Made by a program: the position numbers and the translations under genes | DNA from: Solenopsis invicta | Taxonomy: Eukaryota; Arthropoda; Insecta; Hymenoptera; Formicidae | Assembly: GCF_016802725.1 (NCBI RefSeq) | Contig: NC_052665.1 | Span: 620,001 to 684,000 of the forward strand | Direction: 5' to 3' | Length of the DNA: 64,000 nucleotides | Shown here: piece after piece, positions 11,825 to 23,832 of the stretch | Layout of the letters: each line of letters begins with the position of its first letter | How positions within the stretch are numbered: position 1 is the first letter of the stretch | The notes under the pieces: model-generated | Told to the model about the DNA's origin: nothing | Seen by the model: the letters and a program-made list of their open reading frames with translations, nothing else | Databases searched by the model: none

Positions 11825-13688
11825 GTAAGTTTTTAAAAGATTTGAGTTAAAACTCGTAATTAATCATAAATCAATTGGATCTTGATCGTTTCAGTGTCAC
11901 AAGCATATAATATATTATAAAAGTAACAGCTACGTTTCTGTTCAACTATACGTTTACAACAATTTACAAAATTCGTAGTTTTAAAAAAATTTTGAAACAT
12001 TATTTAAAAATTTAGAAACATGCTCTTTTTTAGCATTTTTTAAACAATGTAAATTATCAATATTTATTTTTCTATATATTATATATTTATTCTTTTCCTT
12101 TAACTGTTCTCTTAGCTATACAAAAATTAGCTATACAAAAATTTGATAAAATGTTACAATATTGAATCAATTTCGTGAATATGATTATAAACATAAATAT
12201 TTAAAGTATTATAATATAAATTTTTATATTAAAGATACAATAAAAATGTAATAAAGATATAATTATTCTTTTGCAATAACAATTCATGTAATATTCTATC
12301 TTGTATTGACACGTGCGATAGATTTCAAGAGCTCCTCGACCTTTTTCAAAGTATTTAGAATGTTTTGTAAAAAATTTGTACAAATCATGGGTATCAAAAA
12401 ATATTGTTAAAATTTCACAAAGGTGGCTTTCATTCATCATTATCTAATATTCTAATATAGACGTGCATTCTCTTTTTCATTACACACATTATCTTCTCCT
12501 ATTAATTATTCATTACATTATAATCCGTTTATTATACTTTTAACCATCACTCAAGCAAATAGCGGAAGCGTGCGCATTTGTGAGCGTGACGCGTTGAAGC
12601 ATATTTTAATAGAATTTATTTGATAAGCGAGACGGATGTGAACTAGTGTTTAACAAAAAAAAAAATAAAGCTTTATATATATATATATATGTCTGTAAGA
12701 TACAAGCGTCTCAAAAAAATGAATGAAGTAGTATGAAATGTAAATACACGAATATAAATGAATGTATGATAGGCGTATTTAGTGCATTTATAAATCCGAT
12801 TTGATTTGCATTTATATACTCTTCATATGCACGTATAATTGTTAAATATACAATTACACGTTACGTACATACAGGTGCGTCGAACGAAATAATAAGTTGT
12901 TTTGATATTGTATCGGTGTACAATTGAAAAACAAATGTGCCAATAAAATGATGCTTTCTAGAAAACTTTGCAAGCAAATAGAAATCCGAGTAGACTTGGG
13001 CAACATCCCGTACAGGGAGAGCCGAGCGAATATGAGAGCCAAACTACCGTGCCCGCCGCGGAAAACTTTGCTAGCAAGGATAAAACGCCATTGGCTAAAC
13101 CGATAAACATCAGAAAGCTTTAGTCAGGTTGAAAAATGCCCCGCTTCGAGGCTTCGCTCAACGTGGTGAGAAAAATCCCATAAAAAGTGACGAAAGCTCG
13201 TGACGTGATAGTATTCCGCCTCGGAAAAAGCTTCCATACTTTGTTCGAGTGTTTCCCAGTGCTTACCATTTGCCCGACATACATTTATCGGCTTCCAACG
13301 ACGAGAACGAAACGGCTTCCGCGCTGCGCCGCGCCGCTCCTCGCCTCGCTTCGAGCCAGCTCGATGATACACCCCGAAGAGGCATCGCGATCGCAAAACG
13401 AGCTTTGCCCTGCTTCAGAATACACAGAGACAGTTATCTATGTATTTCGTTGGAGAACTTCATAAATCATACCGATACCAATACATCCTCGAAAAACAGA
13501 TCGTAAGAAAAAGCTTGAGAAAACGTGTGTGCTATAAAAATCTCCTGGAATGTTGCAATTATTCATCTGTTCGTCTGAACGATTTCTACATTTATAATTT
13601 GCCAATTTGATGAATATGTCGATCATTTTTTCTTATAAGATAAATGTTTAAAATAGACAAATTCGACCGGTAATGTAACAACACAAAT
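11825..13688. other. no gene recognised; GC-richer patch at 13.0-13.5 kb
   Basis: Bases 13020-13500 are CpG-richer and open in several frames on both strands. A GTAAGA donor-like site follows at 13504. The pattern suits an unannotated promoter or 5' exon, but no protein family is recognisable. Elsewhere the stretch is AT-rich, with an (AT)n run near 12675-12690. Confidence 0.4.
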
Positions 13689-14003
13689 TAAACAAGAAAC
13701 GTCTTCAACGGTCGTAGCTAGATCTCAGTGCTTATATTTATTCGCGTGATTTACTTCTTCAAATTCTTTACAGTTTTTTCAGGAGGAGGGAGGGAAGAGG
13801 TTATTTAGATGCATCAAATATTATTAAATTAATTTCAATTTAATAAAAGTGATATTATTAATTCTTGTTCAATTATAGTTGTGTTATGACCGAAAAGTTA
13901 TTCGGCGCGCAGTTTGTTAAATTTGAAGAAGTACATAAAAAATCACACGAATAAATGTAAGCATTAAGATCTAGCTACGACCGTTGAAGGCGTTTCTTGT
14001 TTA
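13689..14003. mobile_element. fold-back MITE, family A, copy 1
   Basis: Terminal arms TAAACAAGAAACGTCTTCAA at the left and TTGAAGGCGTTTCTTGTTTA at the right continue inward as CGGTCGTAGCTAGATCT and its complement, then as ATTTATTCG.GTGATTT. The arms are also found in the short hairpin at 25311-25441 and, more degraded, near 58.1-58.4 kb. Confidence 0.85.
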
Positions 14004-14464
14004 ATGAATGTTTTAAAAAAATTTTTTTTTCAGTAAAGTGATTCTTTTGCCAAATTATGCTCTTCTTTAGACATTTAAACATATTTAAAGAGATATTAGA
14101 AAAGAGCATTGAAAAAATAAAAATTATATTTCAAAGGTGCTAACTAGAATTCTTAATTGTTTTTGCAAAATCCAAAATGTAATTGATCAGAGAAAATCAT
14201 AAAAAAGGTAACGCAATGGGAACTGTGATACTCTATATATACAAAACATACGCAAGATCCTTCTTCATACACGTACATTTATTTTAAATTGCCCTTATAT
14301 AATTAAAACGTTCACAAATTTATCTCTCAAAACAAGACGTTCCAAAACAGAAAAGTAGAAAACAAAATATACAGATATATATATAGTCGGCAGGAAAGTA
14401 TTAAAAGATTATATATCGATAGACAAATAGCAGAGTGAGAGAGAAAAAACATAAAAGGATATAG

Positions 14465-16825
14465 TTAATCTCTCGAGTTCTCCAGAGTACTACCGCTATT
14501 GCTATCGTTTGGCTCGCAAACTTTTTCATCATCTTCGTGCGCTTCTTGATGCGTTACATCGCGTTTCGTGGACTCGTGATCCTCGTCAGAGTGCTGTCTA
14601 TCGTTTTCGATTTCCTCGGTCGAATGCTGTCGCGTTTGTTGCGGACTTCGAGCTCGAGACCCTGATTTATCTTTCGATTTTGCACGCGCCTCTTTGCGTC
14701 TTGATTTCTTTGCTAAGATATAGATTAATAATTACATATTACAAGCTACTCTTAAATATGTGATTGTGTGAAGAAAACAAAAAGTAGATAAATGTTAGCA
14801 TCATTGCTCCTTTGTTAGAAAGAAATTTTTCCTTTCGCTAAGTCTACAATTGATGTTGTACGGCCTTAAGCCGTAAGAAATTGACCAACCATGATCGATT
14901 ATTCTCCTCATATTCAACTGTGATTGGTCAATTTCTTAAGGCTTACTACATCTATTGTAGACCGGGACTAATGGAGTTTAAATTACCACGGGAAACACGC
15001 TTCCGGCTCGTATCGCTATCGCAATCGCTCTCGTCAGAAAAGTCAGACTCCAGTTCCCGCTTAGATACTCTTGAACGTTTCGTTCTGCGATTAAACGATA
15101 CGGGCGAATCGTCCCTTCCATGCAAGGCGTACCGTCCGGATGACTGATCCTCGACCTCTTCGTCCTCGTATGTGCGCTTTCGTTGTCGTCGCTATCATCG
15201 CCATGATCATTTAAAATTATATTTTATACGATTTAATTTCTAATCAAATATCAATAATTTACTCATACTATTTTACAAAATAAAATATAGATTATATGTT
15301 AATACGTTATTTATTTTATTTAAAACTTTATGTATTTATAGCTATCTTTGAATATTTTGTGGAAAATGTTGACTCTACATTTAATTCTGCCATCTTCTCG
15401 CATTAACAACTAAACGCCTCGTGTTACGTGTTGACGCAATAGACTCTTATTACAATTCACCCCACGTTCTTTTAGCTCAAGATGTAAAGGTAATAAAATA
15501 CTACAACACATAATACTACTGGAATCTCTTTACAGATCTTCTATTCTTAAAAGATTTAAGAACAAAAATAATAGAATAACACAAATATATTTAAATGTAT
15601 ATAAAATTGAATGTTATTGTCAAAGTGTATAATCGAAACTATTCGTATAGGGACCATTCTGACAGACATACCTTCCGATTCTGAGCAACAGTGGATCGTC
15701 TATACGGCGAACGTCGAGTTTTTCTTCTTGCTTTGCTACTACGTTGTCTGCTGTTGCGTCGTCGTGACGTAGTTCTTTTCCTACATTCACAAATTGAGCA
15801 GAATCAGTAATTCATTTCGATTTTTCTCTTTCGTTTCTGAATTCAGTATCTTATACGTTAGATTTATTATAGCAGTCATTATTTATATATACATAATATA
15901 TCAATCCATTAAAAATTGTAAACATTATTCGTTTATAATAGATTTCAAGAGACTTCACATTTATAAAATTTAAACACAATGTAATATGTATAAATTATCT
16001 TTGAGATATCGTGAGACTTAAAATTACTCGGCACAAATAGAGAACACAAGTAGATTTGTCGTAGAAATGCTATTGGCGTACTTGCGCTCTTGCGTTTGAC
16101 GAGAGGATTCCACATCGGCAATCGGTGTACGTACGTCGGATTTTGAGCTTTTCTTCTCGTTTTTCTGGTTATTAGTAGCTGTTTCCTTATTAACAGATGG
16201 GTTAGATATAGCATTCAAAGTAACTAGTGCTTTATAACGACCACTCCTGTGTCGTAAAAGTCCAGCATTTAGTGCATTCTTTAGAGCTCGATGTACCTGC
16301 GATGCAGATCATGTACGTTATACAAGTATTTAAATTGCTTTAAATTTTATTATAAGTCACAATAGAGATTACTTTCCTAATTTTTAAAAAGTAAATTCTT
16401 TATTTTGGAAAGTAATTTATAATTTTTAAGATGCTAACAAATTAGAGAAGCACAATAAAATTTCAGTAAGATCACGCACTTTTTATTTAAAATTATTGTT
16501 TCTTAAAATAAATTTCTTATGACAATTTGAATAGAAATGTATTTTAAGTGTTGACAAAGAATTCTGAGAAGCGTTTCACATTTCATGTACAAATTACTAC
16601 CGATAAATAAATACATAAATTGTTTAATGAAAAAATTGAAATTGCGTCTAGGCGTCTACAAACCCATTTTTTTTGTGTCACCTGCAGCGTCAAATTTTTT
16701 GGTGATACATTGCTGCGCCGAATAAAGCTGAGAATTTCACGAGCTGATGAACCTCTGGTATCACCAAGATTTGCCACTGCATCTAGCACGCGAGAGATGA
16801 GTCGTGGATGCGATGGTCGAACCAT
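14465..16825 (-). CDS. linker-histone (H15) domain protein with Arg/Ser-rich tail
   Basis: Five exons join in phase on the minus strand: 16825-16682, 16296-16082, 15780-15672, 15191-14987 and 14712-14465, giving 306 residues. Residues about 4-72 match the H15/GH1 winged-helix pattern: HPRLISRVLDAV, then GSSAREILSFI, then HRALKNALNAGLLRHRSGRYKAL. In linker histones this fold binds the nucleosome dyad. The remainder is low-complexity: an Arg/Ser/Lys block at about 120-160 (KRTTSRRRNSRQRSSKARRK), an acidic stretch with SDFSDESDCDSD, and a polar acidic C-terminus. The tail is Arg/Ser-rich, unlike the Lys/Ala/Pro tail of somatic H1, so a specialised chromatin or sperm-nuclear role is possible but unproven. 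The ATG lies just before the H15 domain, as expected. A MITE lies in intron 4. Confidence 0.8.
14842..14962. mobile_element. small hairpin MITE in intron 4 of the H15 gene
   Basis: GTCTACAATTGATGTTGTA and its near complement TACTACATCTATTGTAGAC bound the element. The inner arms AAGAAATTGACCAA and TTGGTCAATTTCTTAAGGC extend the pairing. It ends about 25 bases from the exon 4 donor. Confidence 0.75.
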
Positions 16826-17241
16826 TTTGAAATTTCACGAGTGACAATTCACTTGAAGTGAACCCTTTAGCTTCACTTTCTTGTAAATTTCTAGTAATTA
16901 AATTTCAAGTTAATTTACCATATATAGGATAAACAATATAGTTATTATTATCGAATATTAAGCAACTACCAATTAACGGACTTCTTATTATGTTAGTTAT
17001 TGTATTCTTATATCTTTAATGTTTTCCAATTATGATACAACATCCACATTTTTAAAGAATAAAAAAATAATTTAGAATAAATTCTTTGGTGTTTGTATTG
17101 CTAATCGTAGGAACTATCTGAAATTTTGTATACTATTTTCAATACCGAGACTACACCTGTACGCATATTACCTGATCAATGCCCAATGATATCACAAAAT
17201 ATTCAATCGTTTTTCTCGATGTAACAAACAGTTCTGTACCG

Positions 17242-17442
17242 TTACGGTAAACCCGTCATTAAGTGCGGGTGATTTTCAAAAGCACCACGAATTTCGTTGA
17301 GACATGTCGTCATTTGCGTTGAAGATATCGTCAAGATGTCCGTTGTCTTCAAATAATATTCTTCATCTGTTTGACGATGCTGCTTTTTTCTTTTAATTGG
17401 AATCGCGCCAAATAATTTGGTGCATGTAAAAATATTATCCCT
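17242..17442 (-). CDS. candidate terminal coding exon of an unidentified protein
   Basis: On the minus strand an acceptor (TTTTCGAACAG) precedes 66 open codons ending in TAA at 17244-17242. The translation looks protein-like (IFTCTKLFGAIPIKRKKQH, then EEYYLKTTDIL, then EIRGAFENHPHLMTGLP) with a basic KRKK patch, but I recognise no domain. No ATG is present, so upstream exons would have to lie beyond the fold-back element that starts at 17470. It may equally be a relic exon of a transposase or a pseudogene. Confidence 0.35.
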   Translation of the reverse strand, partial: RDNIFTCTKLFGAIPIKRKKQHRQTDEEYYLKTTDILTISSTQMTTCLNEIRGAFENHPHLMTGLP

Positions 17443-17469
17443 CTGTTCGAAAATAAGTTTAATTGTTAC

Positions 17470-19380
17470 AAGTGAAAATAATACAGTTGGCAGAAGTGAA
17501 AATTACTGACGTTGCGTTTTATTTCTTCCACCAGTAGATCTCAAATAGTTTGAAACGTCATAAAGATTTTTAGATTTAAAATTACAGGCATTTTAACGTT
17601 ACCGCAAGTTTGTAGTAACATTGCAGAAATCTTTTGTACTTCCATACAATATTACAATGTTTCGATGTAAGGTTTATGCAATGCATCTTTAATCTTTTAA
17701 TGCAGGTTATGATTCTAATCTTCACTTTTTATAAGAAATGTTATATTAATGATTAATATTATTAAAATATAGATTTTTTAATTGTAAACACATGTCCTTC
17801 TTTTTTTCCGTATTTAAACCTCCTTTCTTCCTTCTCCTTTCATCTGTCATTATTTTATTTTTTTTCTTTTTTATATCCAACGTTTTATAATATCTATCCA
17901 TCTATTACATGTGATTTTTCGTGAAAGACAGAAAAGAAAATAATATTTTATTAAATAGGTTTTTATTTCTATATCAAAATTTCAAAATATTATACCTAAT
18001 CCAGCAGTTGTTAAAAATGTATATTATTCTTTTGTATATATTCGCTCTCCTATTTTCTTTTTTTTATTTTTCTTTTTTTTATTTTTTATTTTAAACACTT
18101 TTTTTTCTTTGTTTTCTCTTCTTTTAAACTTTTTTCTTTTATAATCTTTTTTTATACAAATAAATGTTTAACTTTGGTAGAAAGTTAATAAATTAGAGTT
18201 CATGTGTTTCAAAAATAACTAGTTAAAGTTAAAAATTAAGTCATTTAAAATTAACTAAATTAAGTTAAAAGTTATTAACTTTATTGTTTAACTTTTAATT
18301 TTTTAATTTCCCAATCCTGCAAATGAATTACAAGAGTTTGTAATGCAACGCAAGAAGATCTTTCTAAAAGTCATTGATCAAGAGACGCGGTAGCACGCGG
18401 TAGTTTTGTACGGTCCCGTAAGATACGGGACCATGCCGTGCACCAACTGGGCCGGCCTTTCCACTCTCTTCGGTCGCTCAAGTCATTCAATTTTAGAGCT
18501 CTATAGCGCAATCAATTGCTTCTCGGTTCTAATACTGAAAAGTGTGGAAACTAAAATCACTGAACGCTCATTGGATAAGAGACCATTAGGTCCATCACGA
18601 CAGTTGAAGCCGGCATCGCTTAAAATATCTTAAGATATCTTAGGATTGCGCTACTCTTATAATATTATATAGAGCTCTAATTGAACTTACCCGAGACGCA
18701 CGTGGCCGACGGGGTGCACGTGCGTCTCGAGCAAGTTGAATGACCGAGCAACCGAGAAGAGTGGGGAGGCTGGCCCAGACGGCGCTCGACATAGCGCTTA
18801 TCTTACGGCACCATGCACGGTCAACAACCCGAGTGGGGCATTAAAAGAGACGACGAAGTCTCTCTCGCTACGCAAGACTACCGCATCTCTTGATCAACCA
18901 CTTTTAAGATCTTGCATCGCACCGCATTGTAATAGAAGACGGATAGATATAAAATGTTGGATATAAAATAATGAAAAATGAAAGAAGAAGAAAGAAAGAA
19001 GTTTTTAAATACAGAAAAAGATGAAGATGAAGAGAAGAAAGGAAAAAAGAAAGGAAAGAGTTTGAAATTAAAAAATCCATATTTTAATAATATTAATCAT
19101 TAATATAACATTTTTTATAAAAAGTGAAGATTAAAATCATAACCCTGCATTAAAAGATTAAAGAAACATTGCATAAACCTTACATCAAAACATTGTAATA
19201 TTGTACGGAAGTTACAAAAGATTTCTGCAATGTTACTACAAGCTTGCAATAACGTTAAAATGTTCGTAATTTTAAATCTGAAAATCTTTATGACGTTTCG
19301 GACTATTTAAGATCTACTGGTGGAAGAAACGAAACGCAACGCCAATAATTTTCACTTCTGCCAACTGCATTATTTTTACT
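17470..19380. mobile_element. 1.9 kb fold-back element with a nested insertion
   Basis: The outer arms (about 17470-17912 and 18928-19380) are long and similar; for example GAAATCTTTTGTA at 17627 answers TACAAAAGATTTC at 19214. Pairing resumes inside with TCATTGATCAAGAGACGCGG (18373) against the CCGCATCTCTTGATCAA block (18880), and with TCCACTCTCTTCGGTCGC (18460) against its partner near 18750. The left arm is interrupted by about 430 AT-rich bases (17913-18345), probably a later insertion, whose right end carries TTAACTTTTAA-type words and CCCAATCCTGCA. The centre is near 18600. The GC-rich middle encodes no recognisable transposase. Confidence 0.85.
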
Positions 19381-20840
19381 AATAATAACCAAATCCATTT
19401 TTTAACAGACTATACAAATCTATACATTAGAAGACTCATCAGACAAGTGATTAATGTTTAGCATAATTTCTTAATTTTTATTAAAAATTTTTATTTATTT
19501 TTTTTTTATATGGCTTCAAGGTTAATCAAATTCACAAGAACAATTTATATATGTACGTATCATACTAAAAATGCACAACAATATAGAGATACATTTTGCT
19601 GTATTTATAGAATGGAAAATTGACATTGTGTGTCATCTCATCTTACAGCTTTGTATCACGAGGTAGTATCGGGCATATGTCAGTGTCAGAAATTTTCGCG
19701 GTACCGTAGTCTCGAATTACAAATTAAATTTTAAGGAACGTCTATCATTCTGCTCTTTCTCAAATATATATTTGTTAAATACCGTGTAACTTGTATTCTG
19801 TGCCGTTGACGAGGATATCTGCATATAATTTCAGCTAAACTTTTAGAAAGCAAATGTACGATATCATCGTAAAAAGTTATTTTCACAATAAATTTGTTTT
19901 CGCAAGACGCGTTGAGTAATTAAAATCTCTGCTTCCAATTTATATACATAAATGGTACTGATAATCAAATCATTCTATCGTCACGTATTGCACGGTACCC
20001 ACTTTTCAAAGCGTACCCCGTACTTGTGTACAAATAGCTGTATTTGCCTACGGTGCGGTTCGTTCGCTTTCAAACGTCTTTCGCTTTAAACTACTTTCGA
20101 GAGGATGAATATATTTGTTGCACAAGCAGCGAATGTACATACGCGTAACCATCAAGATTTATCGATTCGGCACTTGTCTATTTACTACATGTTGTCGCGC
20201 ATCACTACGTAAAATGAAGCAAGGCAAAGGCATCCAAAGGTCTAAAAGGCATTGGAAAAATTAAGTCTTTTTGTGATCTTCGTCAGACGTTTCTACTGTT
20301 TCGAAAAATCGCGCGATCATAGAAAAAAATGTCACAATAGCAAAAATAATCCATAATAAATGTAAAAATAAAGAACAGATATTTTTAAATCAAATTTTTG
20401 ATATTTTAATTTATGTATATAATTAAAGTATACATAAACATGAAAAAAAATTTTGTTAAAAATGGCAAAAATATGAACGGTTTCATATTTTTACCATTAA
20501 AACTTGCCATATGAATTTTTCTCAAGCTATAATTTTCAAGTGATGATAATAATATATATTTGTTTCAAAGGCATCGCACACAGAAACGAGCACTTTATCA
20601 GTTAAACATACGAATTTATCGAACAACAGTCAAACATATACATTTATCGAGCAGATAGATTCACGGTGCACAAGTATAGCATAACATTTAATAGCGTTAT
20701 TAAACTTTGAAGTACCTACACCGTTATTTTTCTTCTCGTTTGTCACTAAAAAGGGAACGTTTGTTTTATTCATAAATGTCATCAGCATCACTGCGTTTTA
20801 TTCACAAATGTCATCAGCATCACTTACTCACACAGCCCAT
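19381..20840. other. no gene recognised
   Basis: Mixed AT-rich DNA with CpG-containing patches around 19960-20250. No coding frame, long repeat or RNA gene could be supported. A short direct duplication, TTTATTCA.AAATGTCATCAGCATCACT, appears at about 20766-20823. Confidence 0.45.
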
Positions 20841-20854
20841 ACAGTACAAAACTT

Positions 20855-20912
20855 GCAACAGTATTGTTGCAACGTTGCAGCAATGTTACAACGTTGTAGC
20901 AATGTTGCAACA
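20855..20912. repeat. GTTGCAAC/ACGTTG oscillating motif array
   Basis: The words GTTGCAAC, GTTGCAGCAATGTT, ACAACGTTGTAGC and AATGTTGCAAC follow one another, so the stretch is both tandem (period about 20) and self-complementary. It could form several alternative hairpins. No gene overlaps it. Confidence 0.7.
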
Positions 20913-21332
20913 ATATTTCTGTAGCCTTCTGTGCTGTATGGAAGGATTGAAAATTAAATTCTAATTCTCAATTAATTCGCGAATTGCGACAATATCATTC
21001 CTTGTACAAAATCATTCCTTATTATTACCAAAATTGCAATCAAGTAAGACTATTCGTTTGCAATATTCACTAGAAATAATCATTAAGTAGTTTATTGCCA
21101 TGCCATAAGTCAACATCAAAAGTAAAAAATTAATAAGATTACATTTTTTTATTGTCTAATTTAAAAAATATAATTTTCACTTTTAATATGTTATATTATT
21201 AAATTTATTATATAACACAATAAAATTTGTCATATTTAAATATAAATTTATTTTTTAACTCTTATCAATACTTTTATTAATATTATATTGACATTTGCTA
21301 TAGTGCGAAACATCGAATGGTCCTGTTGTTAA

Positions 21333-23789
21333 ATGAAATTAATGAGCAAATTCGAACACGAAGCGAGGATCTATACAAACTTACGAAGCATTATGAAGCC
21401 GAAAGTTCTGCTCATCCTTGCCAACTTCATTACTTCTGCCTTTTTGTAAGTTTAATCTGCAAGAAGCTCCGTGTTACATTTTATCCTATGCATTTTGATG
21501 ATGTCATTTATATGCAAAATTTATTTAAAGAATCGCGAGATTTTTTTATTTAAATTCAACAGCGATTTCAAACAATTTATAAATCACATAAATGATTATG
21601 TATTCGTTCCTGTGCAACGATGCGGTCTTGACACAAATAAAACCATAAGCATACTTACTTATTGTCTCTTGAATAATTGATTTATATGTACGTAGATATA
21701 TACAATAATTGGAGATATTCTTTCTTTCACAGACTAATAAAGGTCACTTTTATTTAAATAGCTATAATTTTTTCCATATCGTTATTTGGTCAATTATAAT
21801 AAAATTAATGCTTTAATTAATTACATGTTAATATCTAAATTAAATATTAATATAATATTACATTTTGTTGAAAACAAATATAACACGCTTCCTACTTCTC
21901 TGAGTAGGTCTCTTCCTACGTCTCAAGTCAAATAATTTAGAGTAAAAAGTTTTAAGATTTATTAATTAATAAATACTACAAAAATGTAATTCTTCTGGAA
22001 TATAAATGTGAACAATATAAATTCAGAAAATTGAGCCATACAGCAACAAGTACAAATGTAAGCGAATGTGGCATTGTTCAGAACGCTTTTTAAATGCAGT
22101 AAATATGATTCTAGATTTATTTAGATCCCCCACTCCTTCCCCGCGATGTAAATTGTAGCCGTTTTATATTGCGCTAGCCGTCGTATATGTGTACAAATGT
22201 ATGTGCATGTATAAAACTACGTTCATCAAAATTTCGCGATGCTGCGAGCTAAAGTAAAACGATTTATTTCACATTTACATACACGCGTGCATGTAAACGC
22301 ATATAGATACAATATGTGGATGAATCGGTGTTGACAAACAAAAGAACCAATTAGATTATGCATGGGAATATTAGGACAAAATATTCCAACTTATAACTGT
22401 ATAATCTTTTTTCTAGTCAAAAACCATGCGTCAATTCTGATGTATTGTTAGTGCAAATAATCAATCTATCAATTTGCTTGTCACGTGATTTAATTCTCTG
22501 TATACACTTGAAATCTTGTGTGTTAAATAAGTTTTATTTATATTAATTAAAACATTAATCTTGTCCACACGCGCGTGCGTCAATATTGAATATTTATTTT
22601 AAAAAGTGTTCAAAAAGTTTTAGTGTTTCTTCATAATTCATAAAACATGAAATTAATGTTAACAAGCGACGATTTACTTAACTGATGAAATTACAATTAG
22701 TTTCACAGCGGCCGCGAGTGCAAGAACGTACGTCAAACAGCAGACGCAAAGCAATAATCACAGCAACATTAGTAACCTATTAGATAATTTACTTCGAGGC
22801 TACGACAATAGTGTTAGACCGGATTTTGGCGGGCCGCCGGCGACTGTCGAGGTCGATATTATGGTACGCAGCATGGGACCCATTTCCGAGGTGGATATGG
22901 TCAGTTACATTTTTGTTCAGTCAAATCGTGATTATCTCGCATACGCCGCACTTTGGTAACGCGTTACTTTTTATTAAAGTCACACATTCCTAATCTTAAT
23001 TACACGAATGCTTTACTAACGGATTTCGATGAAATTCCCTGCAGACGTACTCAATGGATTGTTACTTCCGGCAGTCGTGGGTAGACAGACGTTTAGCATT
23101 TCAAGGTGGTAAAGAAACACTCGCTCTAAGTATTTCTATGTTGGCGCGGATCTGGAAGCCCGACACGTACTTTTACAACGGCAAACACAGTTACTTGCAC
23201 ACGATCACCAGCCCGAACAAATTTGTCAGACTTTATCAGAATGGCAGAGTTCTTTACAGTTCCAGGTATGCACGTAATTTCAATTAATACCTCGATTCCA
23301 TAGATTAAAAATATAAAAAGAAATTATTATTAAAATTAGTTAAGACTCTCGAAATTTAAAACAATTAGTAATAGGGAATTAGGCTAATGAGAGTCAGCGC
23401 GGGTAAAAGTGCACAATCGTATTAATATTATACAAATTATTTATTCATCATTGAATTACAAATGAACGAACGTTTCGACTCGCTTTGGAGTCATCTTCAG
23501 CTTATCAATAAAATCAAAAGTCATAAATATGAAGTTGAAAAAAGAGGCTGTGTTTTGACGCCTTTTGCAGCCAGCGTAAATTAAAAAGTTATTAAATTTA
23601 CATTTACGACTTTTGGTTTTATTGATACGCTGAAGATGACTCCAAAGTGAATCGAAACGTTCGTTCATTTGCAATTCAAAGATGAATAAATAATTTGTAT
23701 AATATTAATACGATTGCGCACTTTTACCCGCGCTGATTCTCATTAGCCTAATTCCTTGTTACTAATTGTTTTAAAAACATAATTCACGT

Positions 23790-23832
<43 letters not shown>

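Noticed and set aside
18406..18966. Two open frames in the centre of the large palindrome
   Set aside because: They sit on the two arms of an inverted repeat, show no transposase motif, and look compositional.
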